A stretch of 64,000 bases of DNA from positions 26,172-90,171 of the forward strand of contig JAHDHQ010000017.1 of assembly GCA_020631235.1 (NCBI GenBank). Reading direction: 5' to 3'. The translations under genes and the position numbers were made by a program. The notes beneath the pieces are model-generated. The model was given only the letters and a program-made list of their open reading frames with translations. It searched no databases and was not told where the DNA came from. Below are positions 17,012 to 25,638 of this stretch, piece by piece; position 1 is the stretch's first letter; every line of letters starts with the position of its first letter. Source of the DNA: Saprospiraceae bacterium (GTDB lineage: Bacteria > Bacteroidota > Bacteroidia > Chitinophagales > Saprospiraceae).

Positions 17012-17381
17012 CAAAATCTTCTGCTTGTACGGTTTGGCTAGAAGACTCAACTACGTGATTTTCCAATGGCGGAAACCCACTATCACCAGCGTTCGCAGAA
17101 TCTACTGGAGCATTCGTTTGGATCTTTTCAATCTTCCAAGCATTTAAATTGGTGAAATACTTGTCTTGCCACTCTCTTCCTCTTAAATCAAAAGCTACGT
17201 TTATTTCGTCGCCTTCGTTAAAATTATTGAGAATATCACATCTTTCTTGAGTCAATTGAAACTTAATGAGTTGTGGGTATTGACCGTCTAATTTTAAAAC
17301 AAATTCTCGGATTTGGAATTTATCCGATTTGCTTTGAATATCAAATTTCTTGTATAGATTTCCTTTTACTTCTAATGACAT
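16992..17381 (-). CDS. DUF3127 protein with SSB-like acidic tail
   Basis: 129 residues. The N-terminal about 85 residues match the Bacteroidota DUF3127 family (OB-fold-like: MSLEVKGNLYKKFD, LTQERCDILNNFNEGDEI, VAFDLRGREWQ, FTNLNAWKIEKI). A disordered linker follows, and the protein ends EDFDDDLPF, nearly the DFDDDIPF tip by which bacterial SSB proteins recruit repair enzymes. Single-stranded DNA binding is inferred, not shown for the family. It lies 5 bases after the preceding gene. Confidence 0.82.
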   Translation of the reverse strand: MSLEVKGNLYKKFDIQSKSDKFQIREFVLKLDGQYPQLIKFQLTQERCDILNNFNEGDEINVAFDLRGREWQDKYFTNLNAWKIEKIQTNAPVDSANAGDSGFPPLENHVVESSSQTVQAEDFDDDLPF

Positions 17382-17386
17382 TAATA

Positions 17387-17914
17387 TTAGTTCAATGTTG
17401 ATGCCTTAAGCATATCCGCACACTCAAGGTATAATTCTTTAAATTCAGCTAGTAGAGCTTTATTAGCTTCGTAGTTAGTGTCTCCAACGATGATATCGTT
17501 TTTATTTTGCCTAAATGTTCGGCTAATTTCGTCCATTCGAACACAAGTTAATTGAAGTCTATCTGAACTGGTAGTGTTTACACTAATTTCTTTCCAATTA
17601 GGGTCTTCACGATGGATGTCTACATACTCTTGATAGTTTGCATACCTAGCAGATCTTCTTGTTTTTTGTTCCTCTGTTCTGAGCAAAAGATTATCTAAAC
17701 TCCTGAATCTGATCGCACAATGTCTGATGCTTTTTGCCAGTTCTTTCTTAATGGCAACATCTGCTTTGCCATCGACTGCTTGATCGATTAAGTTAACCAT
17801 CTTAACACCATCGTTGTCAATCCAAGTGTAGTTATCTATATGAACAAAATTTTGCTGAGCAAATGAAGCTGTTGCTATCAAGCAAAAAACAAATACTGAT
17901 ACGATATTTTTCAT
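17387..17914 (-). CDS. Exported helical protein, unknown
   Basis: 175 residues with a clear signal peptide (MKNIVSVFVFCLIATASFAQ). The mature part is predominantly helical and charged (RFRSLDNLLLRTEEQKTRRSARYANYQEYV, in two parts) with three scattered Cys. No domain recognised. It is separated from the DUF3127 gene by 5 bases, so the two are probably on one transcript, though the products go to different compartments. Confidence 0.65.
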   Translation of the reverse strand: MKNIVSVFVFCLIATASFAQQNFVHIDNYTWIDNDGVKMVNLIDQAVDGKADVAIKKELAKSIRHCAIRFRSLDNLLLRTEEQKTRRSARYANYQEYVDIHREDPNWKEISVNTTSSDRLQLTCVRMDEISRTFRQNKNDIIVGDTNYEANKALLAEFKELYLECADMLKASTLN

Positions 17915-17977
17915 GTTTCTTATTTTATAATTCTTAGTTAGGAATCCTTCTCTAAGTTAAAGATTCCTTTTTTATTA

Positions 17978-18607
17978 TTATAGCTGCTTTAATTCTGCTA
18001 AAAGTTTTGTAGGATCTTTATATCCAGGCGAACTTTTTATAAGCTGTTTGTTTTCGTCTAGGTAAACCATGGTAGGATAACCGAGTCGCCCACCGAGTAA
18101 TTTTTGTGCTAATGTGTTCACTCCTTTTCTACCGGTTTTTACCCATTCGTAAGATTTGCCTTCCCATTCTATTGGATTCTTTTGTTCAGCATTAAACTTT
18201 ACAATATGAAAATTCTCTTTTAAATATGCTTGAACTTCTGGGTCAGTAAAAGTTTTCTTATCCATTACTTTGCACCATCCACACCAATCAGTGTACACAT
18301 CAATTAAATACTTTTTATCACTTTTATCTTTCAATGCAGCTGCATCCTCAATACTTAACCAATCCATCCCACCTACTGACAGGTGGTTATCTTTGGAATG
18401 TTTTTCATTTGCTTTGCCTTTGGTTTGCTTGGCTGTAATCTTTGCAGGATGTGCCTTATTTTCTTTTTGGGCAGTGATTGTTTTTTGCGAGTTTGTCACT
18501 GATGTTTTGTTCGCTTCTTTAGTACTTGCCTGTTCTGTAGACTCTTTACAGGAAGTATTTATTAAAACCAACATTGAAAAAACAAATAAAAAAGAAAATA
18601 ATCTCAT
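17978..18607 (-). CDS. Thioredoxin-fold lipoprotein
   Basis: 209 residues from the ATG at 18607 (MRLFSFLFVFSMLVLINTSC, lipobox Cys at residue 20). The longer frame starts upstream of the promoter box at 18624. A Lys/Thr-rich linker (residues 21-85) leads to a thioredoxin-like domain with active site DVYTDWCGWCKVMDKKTF near residues 115-132 and the cis-Pro region RLGYPTMVYLDE. Membrane-anchored thiol oxidoreductase of the DsbD-gamma/thioredoxin_7 type; substrate unknown. Confidence 0.87.
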   Translation of the reverse strand: MRLFSFLFVFSMLVLINTSCKESTEQASTKEANKTSVTNSQKTITAQKENKAHPAKITAKQTKGKANEKHSKDNHLSVGGMDWLSIEDAAALKDKSDKKYLIDVYTDWCGWCKVMDKKTFTDPEVQAYLKENFHIVKFNAEQKNPIEWEGKSYEWVKTGRKGVNTLAQKLLGGRLGYPTMVYLDENKQLIKSSPGYKDPTKLLAELKQL

Positions 18608-18623
18608 ACAATATTTTTTTTTA

Positions 18624-18649
18624 CAAATATAGACTGAATTGATTAACAA
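18624..18649 (-). promoter_or_regulatory. Promoter of the thioredoxin lipoprotein gene
   Basis: Minus-strand TTG (18647-18649), 15 bases, then TATATTTG (18624-18631), 16 bases before the chosen ATG. Supports the shorter start. Confidence 0.5.
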
Positions 18650-18704
18650 GTCTAGCTATAGTGCATATTTTACCATTGCCTTAACAAACAAAAAAAGGTA
18701 ATGC

Positions 18705-20876
18705 TTATAGATTATCCATCAAAAAACGTGTCATTTTTGAATACAAGTGGATTCTTGCATTATTTCCATAAATCCCATGATTGCGATTTGGATAAAAATG
18801 GGTGTCAAAAGCTTTGTTTGCTTTGATCAATGCATTGGCCATTTCTGCAGTATGTTGAAAATGCACATTATCGTCAGTCATCCCATGCACTAACAAATAA
18901 CTTCCCTTCAAGCGATCTGCAAAATTTACGGGCGAATTTTGCTCATAACCTTCTTCATTTTCTGAATGGGTCCGCATGTATCTTTCTGTGTAAATGGAAT
19001 CATACCATTTCCAGTTAGTTACAGGAGCTACAGCAATAGCCGCTTTAAAGACATCATTGCCTTTTAGAATACATAAACTCGACATATAGCCTCCATAGGA
19101 CCATCCAAAAATACCGATCCGATCTTTATCGATGTAGTCTAAGCCACCTAAATATTTCGCCGCTTCTATTTGATCTATGGTCTCATATTTTCCTAATTGC
19201 AAATAGGTCATTTTTTTAAAGGCTTCTCCCCTAGCTCCTGTGCCTCGATTATCGACACTTACCACGATATAACCTTTTTGTGCCATCATCTGAAACCACC
19301 AATAGTTGCTACCTTTCCAAGCATCTGTGACTGTTTGCGAACCAGGACCTCCATACACATACATTAGAACTGGATACTTCCGATTAGCTTGAAAATCTGC
19401 AGGTTTTAGCATCCAGCCGTTGAGTAAAACGTTTTCGGACGTATTAAAAGAGAAAAACTCCAAATTGCTTGTGCCATATTCTTGTTGGACTTTTTGGATG
19501 TTTTCATTGGTTTCTAGAGATCTTACTTGATTTCCATTTTGGTCGTTAACCACGTAGGTTGTCGCCTTGTTTAAAGAGCTATTATTTAGAACATAGTAAT
19601 CATAAGTGGAGCTAAATTGGCATCTACTGGTGCCTGATTTTTTAGATATTTTTATAGGTTTTTTATCCGAAAGCTTTAAACTATAAACTTCTTTTTCCAT
19701 GGGATTAAGCATAGATGCCTGGAAATATATTTGCTTTCTTTTTTCATCATAACCATAAAAATTTGAAACATCATACTCTCCTTTTGTTAATGCTTTTTCT
19801 TTTTTCCCATTGATGCTTTTTAAGTAAATATGTTTGTATCCACTTTTTTCGCTAGTCCAAATAAATTCTTTACCATTTTCTAAAAAGCTCAAATCGTCAT
19901 CTATATCTATGTAGTATTCACTCTCTTCGAAGAACACTTTTTGCATACTTCCTGTGGTAGCATCCATGTTATATACATTAAGTTGGTTTTGATGACGATT
20001 CATATGAAACACAAACAATTCATTGTTATCTAAGGTCCATTTAATGCGTGGAATATACATCTCTGCATCCTTTTCTAAATCCATGTCTGTAGTTTTCCTA
20101 CTTTTTAAATCATAAACATGCACCGAAACAATGGCATTGGTTTCTCCGACTTTTGGGTATTTAAACGTGTTATATTGCGGATACATGTCATTATTGTGAT
20201 AGGTCATTGTAAATTCTTTTACTGCCGTTTCATCAAATTTCATGTACGCTAATTTTGTACCGTCTTCATTCCAGAAAAAAGCTTTGGCAAAGGCAAATTC
20301 TTCTTCATACACCCAGTCGGCCCCACCATTTATGATGAAATTAAATTTACCATCCTTAGTTATTTGTTGCCGATTTTCACCATTAATATCTTGTATATAC
20401 ATGTTATTTTCAAACATAAAAGCTATGGTCTTTCCACTCGGAGAAACTGTAGCATAGGATATCTTACCCGCTTCAAAAATGGATTTAAACTCTCCAGAAG
20501 CTCTATGGAAGAGATAATAATTTGCTTTTGTAGACCTACGATAGATACTTTCTACTTCTGTTTCTAGGAGTATATATTCCTCTGAACTGTCAAAGGAATA
20601 GTTGGATATTTTACCACTAAAATTTGATTGGTTCTTAAAATTAGCTGCGGCAAACAAGGTCTCCACTTTGTCACCTGAAGTAATACTAAAGCTTTGCACT
20701 TCATCATCAACTAATCTGGTGTAATGTTTACCATCTTTCATAAATCTAAAGCCAGGAACATATGAGGCACTAAAAGTACCATCTTGCCATATATCTTCAA
20801 GGCTGATTTCTTTTTGGGCCAATGTTGTGTCCGGAAGCAAAAAAAGGACTATTAGTATTAAGGCTATCTTATTCAT
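18705..20876 (-). CDS. Dipeptidyl peptidase IV (S9B)
   Basis: 723 residues with a signal peptide (ending DTTLAQ). N-terminal beta-propeller with DPPIV_N features (WVYEEEFAFAKAFFWNEDG, containing the Glu pair that binds the substrate N-terminus), then an alpha/beta hydrolase domain (about 480-723): YVYGGPGSQ, catalytic Ser in FGWSYGGYMS, Asp in HGMTDDNVHF, His in NRNHGIYG. Removes X-Pro dipeptides in the periplasm or outside. Complete; ordinary length. Confidence 0.96.
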   Translation of the reverse strand: MNKIALILIVLFLLPDTTLAQKEISLEDIWQDGTFSASYVPGFRFMKDGKHYTRLVDDEVQSFSITSGDKVETLFAAANFKNQSNFSGKISNYSFDSSEEYILLETEVESIYRRSTKANYYLFHRASGEFKSIFEAGKISYATVSPSGKTIAFMFENNMYIQDINGENRQQITKDGKFNFIINGGADWVYEEEFAFAKAFFWNEDGTKLAYMKFDETAVKEFTMTYHNNDMYPQYNTFKYPKVGETNAIVSVHVYDLKSRKTTDMDLEKDAEMYIPRIKWTLDNNELFVFHMNRHQNQLNVYNMDATTGSMQKVFFEESEYYIDIDDDLSFLENGKEFIWTSEKSGYKHIYLKSINGKKEKALTKGEYDVSNFYGYDEKRKQIYFQASMLNPMEKEVYSLKLSDKKPIKISKKSGTSRCQFSSTYDYYVLNNSSLNKATTYVVNDQNGNQVRSLETNENIQKVQQEYGTSNLEFFSFNTSENVLLNGWMLKPADFQANRKYPVLMYVYGGPGSQTVTDAWKGSNYWWFQMMAQKGYIVVSVDNRGTGARGEAFKKMTYLQLGKYETIDQIEAAKYLGGLDYIDKDRIGIFGWSYGGYMSSLCILKGNDVFKAAIAVAPVTNWKWYDSIYTERYMRTHSENEEGYEQNSPVNFADRLKGSYLLVHGMTDDNVHFQHTAEMANALIKANKAFDTHFYPNRNHGIYGNNARIHLYSKMTRFLMDNL

Positions 20877-20892
20877 CCCACTATTTTTTTAG

Positions 20893-20900
20893 CAAATATA
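20893..20900 (-). promoter_or_regulatory. -7 box of the dipeptidyl peptidase gene
   Basis: Minus-strand TATATTTG (TAnnTTTG), 16 bases before the ATG at 20876. Confidence 0.5.
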
Positions 20901-20982
20901 ACCGAGATTTTAGAAGAATATGGACCGATGCCTGTAATACGAGCATCCCATTAAAGTAGAATGATGTTTCTGGAGAATAAGC

Positions 20983-21435
20983 TTAAGAAAGCACCTTATA
21001 ATGTTCGATTAATCCTTCGCAAGCATCTTCGATCATATCATACACTCGATCAAAACCATTTACATAGTATGGATCAGGCACGTCTATTTTATCTCCAGAA
21101 CCGAAGCTTAGTATAAGTTTAATTTTTTCGTGATTGGTTTTGCTACTCAGTTTCTCCAGGTTTTTTAGATTACTTTGATCCATGGCTAATATTAAATCAT
21201 ATTGATCTAAATCTTTTTGCTTTACTTGCCTAGCGTGCTGTCGAGTTATATCGATACCATTTTGTTTAGCAATGTCTATGGACCGATGATCAGGGGCTTG
21301 CCCCACGTGATAAGCCGAGGTCCCAGCCGAATCTATTTGCCAGTTTAAACCGTACGCATTGCATTTGTGCTCTAATATCCCTTGAGCTAAAGGGCTTCGG
21401 CAAATGTTGCCTAAACAAACCATTAATACTTTCAT
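20983..21435 (-). CDS. Low-molecular-weight protein tyrosine phosphatase
   Basis: 150 residues. P-loop VCLGNICRSPLAQGI (C-x5-R) at residues 6-20 and the general acid in DVPDPYYV near 117-124. Cytoplasmic phosphatase of the Wzb/YwlE class. It starts 18 bases after the nuclease-helicase stop, so the two probably share a transcript. Arsenate reductase activity is less likely without an ars context. Confidence 0.94.
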   Translation of the reverse strand: MKVLMVCLGNICRSPLAQGILEHKCNAYGLNWQIDSAGTSAYHVGQAPDHRSIDIAKQNGIDITRQHARQVKQKDLDQYDLILAMDQSNLKNLEKLSSKTNHEKIKLILSFGSGDKIDVPDPYYVNGFDRVYDMIEDACEGLIEHYKVLS

Positions 21436-21453
21436 GGTGGATCGTGGAATTAT

Positions 21454-24400
21454 TTATTCGGATAATGTTCCTATAGATATAGACCGTATTAAATGACGAT
21501 AACGTTTGTTATATTCCAATACTTTTTGATTTCCGACCATAATAAAAGATTCTTTGGCCCTTGTGAGCGCTACATTTAGTTTGCGATCGACCTCATCTTT
21601 CCCTTTACTTATGATTTGGCTTAAGTGATATGTATTGTTTACGGCAGTCGAATAAATAATAAAATCTTTAGCGCCACCTTGAAACCTTTCGACGGTATCG
21701 ATTTGTATGTTTGACAAGGAAATCTTAGCCTGTTCTAAGACCTCTTTAATAAAGGATATTTGCAATCTAAAAGGAGTAATAATACCTATTTCCCAATCTT
21801 CAAATACAATATTATTTTGCACACATATATCTTGGAGTTCGGTAATGACTTGTTTGATAATTTGCGCTTCAGATTTACTTCCTTTACTGATGATCTCTTC
21901 ATCTGGAAGCGCTCCAAAAAACAGTAATCTGTGTTCCTTTAATTGCTCTTGCACGGGTTTTGAGGTGGTCCAATGTCGCTTAACGTGCAAGCGAGTGATC
22001 GAAGGAAAAGCCTGCAATAATCCATGATAAAAATATTGATTAGCATATTCCATTATATCTGTGTGCATTCTTCCTTGGAACGAAAGGCTTCCGTAAGCGT
22101 GATCCCAGCCTTTACGTTTTGCATTATCGAGTAATCTTTCAAATAACGAATTTCCCAAAGAGTACAAGTTATAGACATCGTTTAAAGCTTCATCATTAAC
22201 CGCTAAATCTTTTTCGTTCAATGTAGAGACGGCAGGCAATTGTTTATGATCGCCGATCATAATAAACTTCTTTGCTTTTTGTAAAACACCAATAATCGAA
22301 GGTTCTAATATCTGCGATGCTTCATCAATAATAATTGTATCAAAGCTCTTAAGTTTAAAGATATCCGACTTACTGGCAAGGGAAGCAACGGTAGAAAGAA
22401 TGATACGTTTAGCATCAATCAATTCCATTAATCCTCTACGGTTATTAATTGCCTTTATTTGCTGATCAAATAACAAATGCTTAAATGAAGGATCTGTGGA
22501 ATACTTCGAGCCAAATCGCAAGCTTTTTTGTAAAATAGAATCATCCAACTCATTGAGTGCATGACAAATTTCATCGACCGCTCGATTGGTATAACTCAGT
22601 AGTAAGATGTTTTCTTGAGTATGCTCCACTACTGTATTTACAATATTGGACAAAACCATATTTGTTTTACCAGTACCAGGTGGACCCCAAATTAAATAAT
22701 AATCCTTTGCATTTACGGCATCGAGCACTATGGCTCTTTGCTTACTTTCTAATCTTTTATCCAAATCATATGTTTGGTACTCTGTAGACTTTGTCGGTGC
22801 ATGAAGTCCAAGAATTTTCTGGCGATATGCTTTGGGAGACTCCATGAAAGAATAGAGTCCACGATACATGGCATTAAAACTAGAATCTAAAACATCTGGT
22901 TCTAGATGCCAATATTCATAATCATTAAAAATGCTTAGATTTTCTTGTCTTGCTCTAAGACGTATACAAACAGATTGTTCGTTAATCTCTATAATACTCG
23001 CTTTAAAAATTTGATTATCGAGTAAGGTTGATTGTTTATGATGTGGGATGAAGACGACGATGTCCCCTTTTCTAAATTTTGTGAGTTTATTGGTTTTTTT
23101 TGAGAAATTCAGGAATATTAAAGGTTCGGCTTGATTCGCGATATTTTGTTTAATCGTTAAAAACTGCAAACTTGAAAAATCTGCAGATTTAGCCGCTAAA
23201 CTACGCGCCCATAAAGCAGCAAAACCATGGTTTTTATCGGAGTTAGCCTGTCCTTTTTTAGCCACCATACGTTCCAAACTAACCATAGAAATATACTTCA
23301 AGATGTATCGCTTTTCCAGATCATCCAAAGTTTTAAAAGCTTTTTGTAAGTGCCCAAGATCTCTTTTCAAAAACTTCCACGATTTAGGAATTTTACTTAC
23401 ATCTAATAAGTCTTCAAAATCATGAACAGATGCATCAATATTAAGTAAGCTTTCTTCAAGCATTCTGATTTTATTACGAACGGCCAGTGCTTCTTGAATT
23501 TTGCTTTTTATGGTGGGTGCGTATCTTAAGTTTTGTTGGTCTAATGTAGAATATAAGATATAGTTGAGCATTTTGTAATGATGTCTATGTCCATTATCCA
23601 CCATTAAAAAATACAATAATGTTTGCGTATAATGATTAATATTTAGTCCATACCTATTCGCTTTAAATGGTTTTCCACTTTTTAACTCGACAATAGAAAT
23701 GAGTTTTTTTTCTTTGTCTACATGAAATAAATCAAGCCTTCCTTGCAAACCAAATAAAGCCGAATAAAAACTTGGTTCCACATAAGCCTGACTTGCACTA
23801 ATATTTTGATTTACAAACTGGTGTTGAAGTGAGGCTTTGATGTGCATAAAATGATTCTTCAGGGAAGACATTACTTTGCGAAGAGTGTCGTCATCAAACA
23901 AACAAAACGAAAGTGGTGAAAGCGCGAATATTTGTTTGCTGATATCATTAAAGCTTAGATGGATATCATAAACTAACTGGTCCAACATCAGATTTGCAAT
24001 GTTTCCAATAGCCAAGTGTGTGCTTGTTTCTACAGGCAAAAATTTGCGCGTTAATAATCCGAGCACACTGATACCATCATGTTTAAAACATTCAGATATT
24101 GTGGTTACGTCAACTAAAAAATCCGGATCAAAAACCACATTTGCTGGGATCAGATTTTTATCCGCATCTTCTTTAACATCCACTAAGCTCATCTTTAGCG
24201 GGAAGCTCATATATTTTACGCACATCTTCATAAGTGGGAGCAGATGGTCGTTTTTATATTTTGCATCAAATATCAGTTGGATGGGTTTATCCTGTGCATC
24301 ATCAAGGAGTACAATAAAAATGTGGTCTTTGGATTTGTATTCTACTAGATGTACAGTGATATTTCCTTTATAACTTACTGTTTGTTTAAAACTTTGCAGT

Positions 24401-24780
24401 GCTGGATCTGCTGGATCGATAAAAAGAGTCTCTGGAATATCTACATTAGACAGAACGTTTATCCATATTGTTATTACGTAGTGTGCTCTTTGTATTAGTA
24501 GATGGTTAATTTCTTTACTTCCACGATCGTTTTCGTGAAGTCTTCTTAATTCGTGAGAAAGAAATAACTTATTAGCTTTGATGCCATATTTATTAGCTAA
24601 AAAATTAAGTTTTACAAAGTTCGAATTAAAGTTTAAGTCTTCGTTTTGAGCACTTGTATTCAGTATAAAGTTAAAGAGTCTAAATAGACTGGCGTATTTT
24701 TGCTCAGGCAAAGTTGTATCATCATCTATTGTTTTTTGCAAGACTTTATATAGTCCTTTAGCTAAAGCTTGATCGATCAT
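21454..24780 (-). CDS. Dna2-like fusion: PD-(D/E)XK nuclease plus SF1 helicase
   Basis: 1108 residues. After a helical N-terminus, a RecB/Cas4-type nuclease core appears at about 343-390: GLQGRLDLFHV (Asp), IVELKSGKPF (ExK) and HYTQTLLYF (QxxxY). No four-cysteine iron-sulfur cluster surrounds it, unlike Cas4/AddB/yeast Dna2. A UPF1/Dna2-type superfamily 1 helicase follows: Walker A GPPGTGKTNM near 700, IIIDEASQI near 819, GDHKQLPAV near 845, DTVERFQGGAKD and VALTRAKESF near 1071. Likely acts on DNA flaps or ends in repair, or in defence. Next to an LMW phosphatase; divergent from an unknown gene. Confidence 0.9.
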   Translation of the reverse strand: MIDQALAKGLYKVLQKTIDDDTTLPEQKYASLFRLFNFILNTSAQNEDLNFNSNFVKLNFLANKYGIKANKLFLSHELRRLHENDRGSKEINHLLIQRAHYVITIWINVLSNVDIPETLFIDPADPALQSFKQTVSYKGNITVHLVEYKSKDHIFIVLLDDAQDKPIQLIFDAKYKNDHLLPLMKMCVKYMSFPLKMSLVDVKEDADKNLIPANVVFDPDFLVDVTTISECFKHDGISVLGLLTRKFLPVETSTHLAIGNIANLMLDQLVYDIHLSFNDISKQIFALSPLSFCLFDDDTLRKVMSSLKNHFMHIKASLQHQFVNQNISASQAYVEPSFYSALFGLQGRLDLFHVDKEKKLISIVELKSGKPFKANRYGLNINHYTQTLLYFLMVDNGHRHHYKMLNYILYSTLDQQNLRYAPTIKSKIQEALAVRNKIRMLEESLLNIDASVHDFEDLLDVSKIPKSWKFLKRDLGHLQKAFKTLDDLEKRYILKYISMVSLERMVAKKGQANSDKNHGFAALWARSLAAKSADFSSLQFLTIKQNIANQAEPLIFLNFSKKTNKLTKFRKGDIVVFIPHHKQSTLLDNQIFKASIIEINEQSVCIRLRARQENLSIFNDYEYWHLEPDVLDSSFNAMYRGLYSFMESPKAYRQKILGLHAPTKSTEYQTYDLDKRLESKQRAIVLDAVNAKDYYLIWGPPGTGKTNMVLSNIVNTVVEHTQENILLLSYTNRAVDEICHALNELDDSILQKSLRFGSKYSTDPSFKHLLFDQQIKAINNRRGLMELIDAKRIILSTVASLASKSDIFKLKSFDTIIIDEASQILEPSIIGVLQKAKKFIMIGDHKQLPAVSTLNEKDLAVNDEALNDVYNLYSLGNSLFERLLDNAKRKGWDHAYGSLSFQGRMHTDIMEYANQYFYHGLLQAFPSITRLHVKRHWTTSKPVQEQLKEHRLLFFGALPDEEIISKGSKSEAQIIKQVITELQDICVQNNIVFEDWEIGIITPFRLQISFIKEVLEQAKISLSNIQIDTVERFQGGAKDFIIYSTAVNNTYHLSQIISKGKDEVDRKLNVALTRAKESFIMVGNQKVLEYNKRYRHLIRSISIGTLSE

Positions 24781-24839
24781 TTAGTGGAAAAAAATTTAAA
24801 TAACGGTGACTCTTAATAATTAACTAGTCTTAAAGAAGT

Positions 24840-25607
24840 ATGATCTCGAAAATTAAAACCTTATTTGAATACCGTAAATTACCTGAGCTGTTGTCGTACA
24901 AAAATGATAAAGAACAAGATACGTTTTTGTCCAAACTTTACAAGCTCCAAGAAAACATTTATCATTTAGACAAGCATTTAGAATCAAATTGGGAAGTAAG
25001 TATTGATTCGCTCGAGAAATATTGGAACGTCTTGTATGCCGATTTGAGCGACATTGGACTGCCACAAAATCATCATAAGGAATATTTGCACCATTTACAA
25101 AGGTATCAAGAGCATGAGTTATCGATAAGACAAGGAGAGGTGCTCAGTAGGATAAGCCTGCCTTTTTATTATTACTACAAATCTTGTGATGTACGTTTGA
25201 TCAGGCGTTTGATATACGATTTCAATCCATCTTTATCGAATGTTTTTGAATTATCAGATTGGACGATATTTGATTTAGTCACTGAAATTAATGACGATAT
25301 CGATGATATTGAAGAAGATCAGACGGTTATTAATGGAAATGGCTTTGTTCTTAACGCTTTTTTTGATGGTATAGAGGAAACATATGCTACCTTTGCGTCA
25401 TATTTAAGCAAACTGAGCGAAAAGCAAAGACGTAAGTCACAGTGGTCAAGAGATCCTGAATGGACAACATTAATCGAAAACTGGACTTTAGAGCAAGTAG
25501 AACAAACAACCAAACTTCTGGAACAAAAGCACCAAAAAATAAAAGACAAACCGAGCCTAATTAGCCAAAATAAGATAGTCCTGAAATTCGAAGAAAAAAA
25601 TAACTAA
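24840..25607 (+). CDS. Unknown cytoplasmic helical protein
   Basis: 255 residues without signal peptide or membrane segment. Rich in helices with Tyr/His-heavy stretches (HHKEYLHHLQRYQEHEL; LPFYYYYKSCDVRLIRRLIYDF) and an acidic patch DDIDDIEEDQ near 155. No family recognised. Transcribed away from the nuclease-helicase (59-base gap) and 31 bases before the DUF937 gene, with which it probably shares a transcript. Confidence 0.65.
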   Translation: MISKIKTLFEYRKLPELLSYKNDKEQDTFLSKLYKLQENIYHLDKHLESNWEVSIDSLEKYWNVLYADLSDIGLPQNHHKEYLHHLQRYQEHELSIRQGEVLSRISLPFYYYYKSCDVRLIRRLIYDFNPSLSNVFELSDWTIFDLVTEINDDIDDIEEDQTVINGNGFVLNAFFDGIEETYATFASYLSKLSEKQRRKSQWSRDPEWTTLIENWTLEQVEQTTKLLEQKHQKIKDKPSLISQNKIVLKFEEKNN

Positions 25608-25638
25608 TTAATTATTATCAATTCAAAAAATCAATAAC

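Noticed and set aside
17937..17970. Inverted repeat GGAATC / GATTCC followed by T on the plus strand
   Set aside because: Stem of 6-7 bases with a 15-base loop, and the T-run faces the strand without a gene to terminate.
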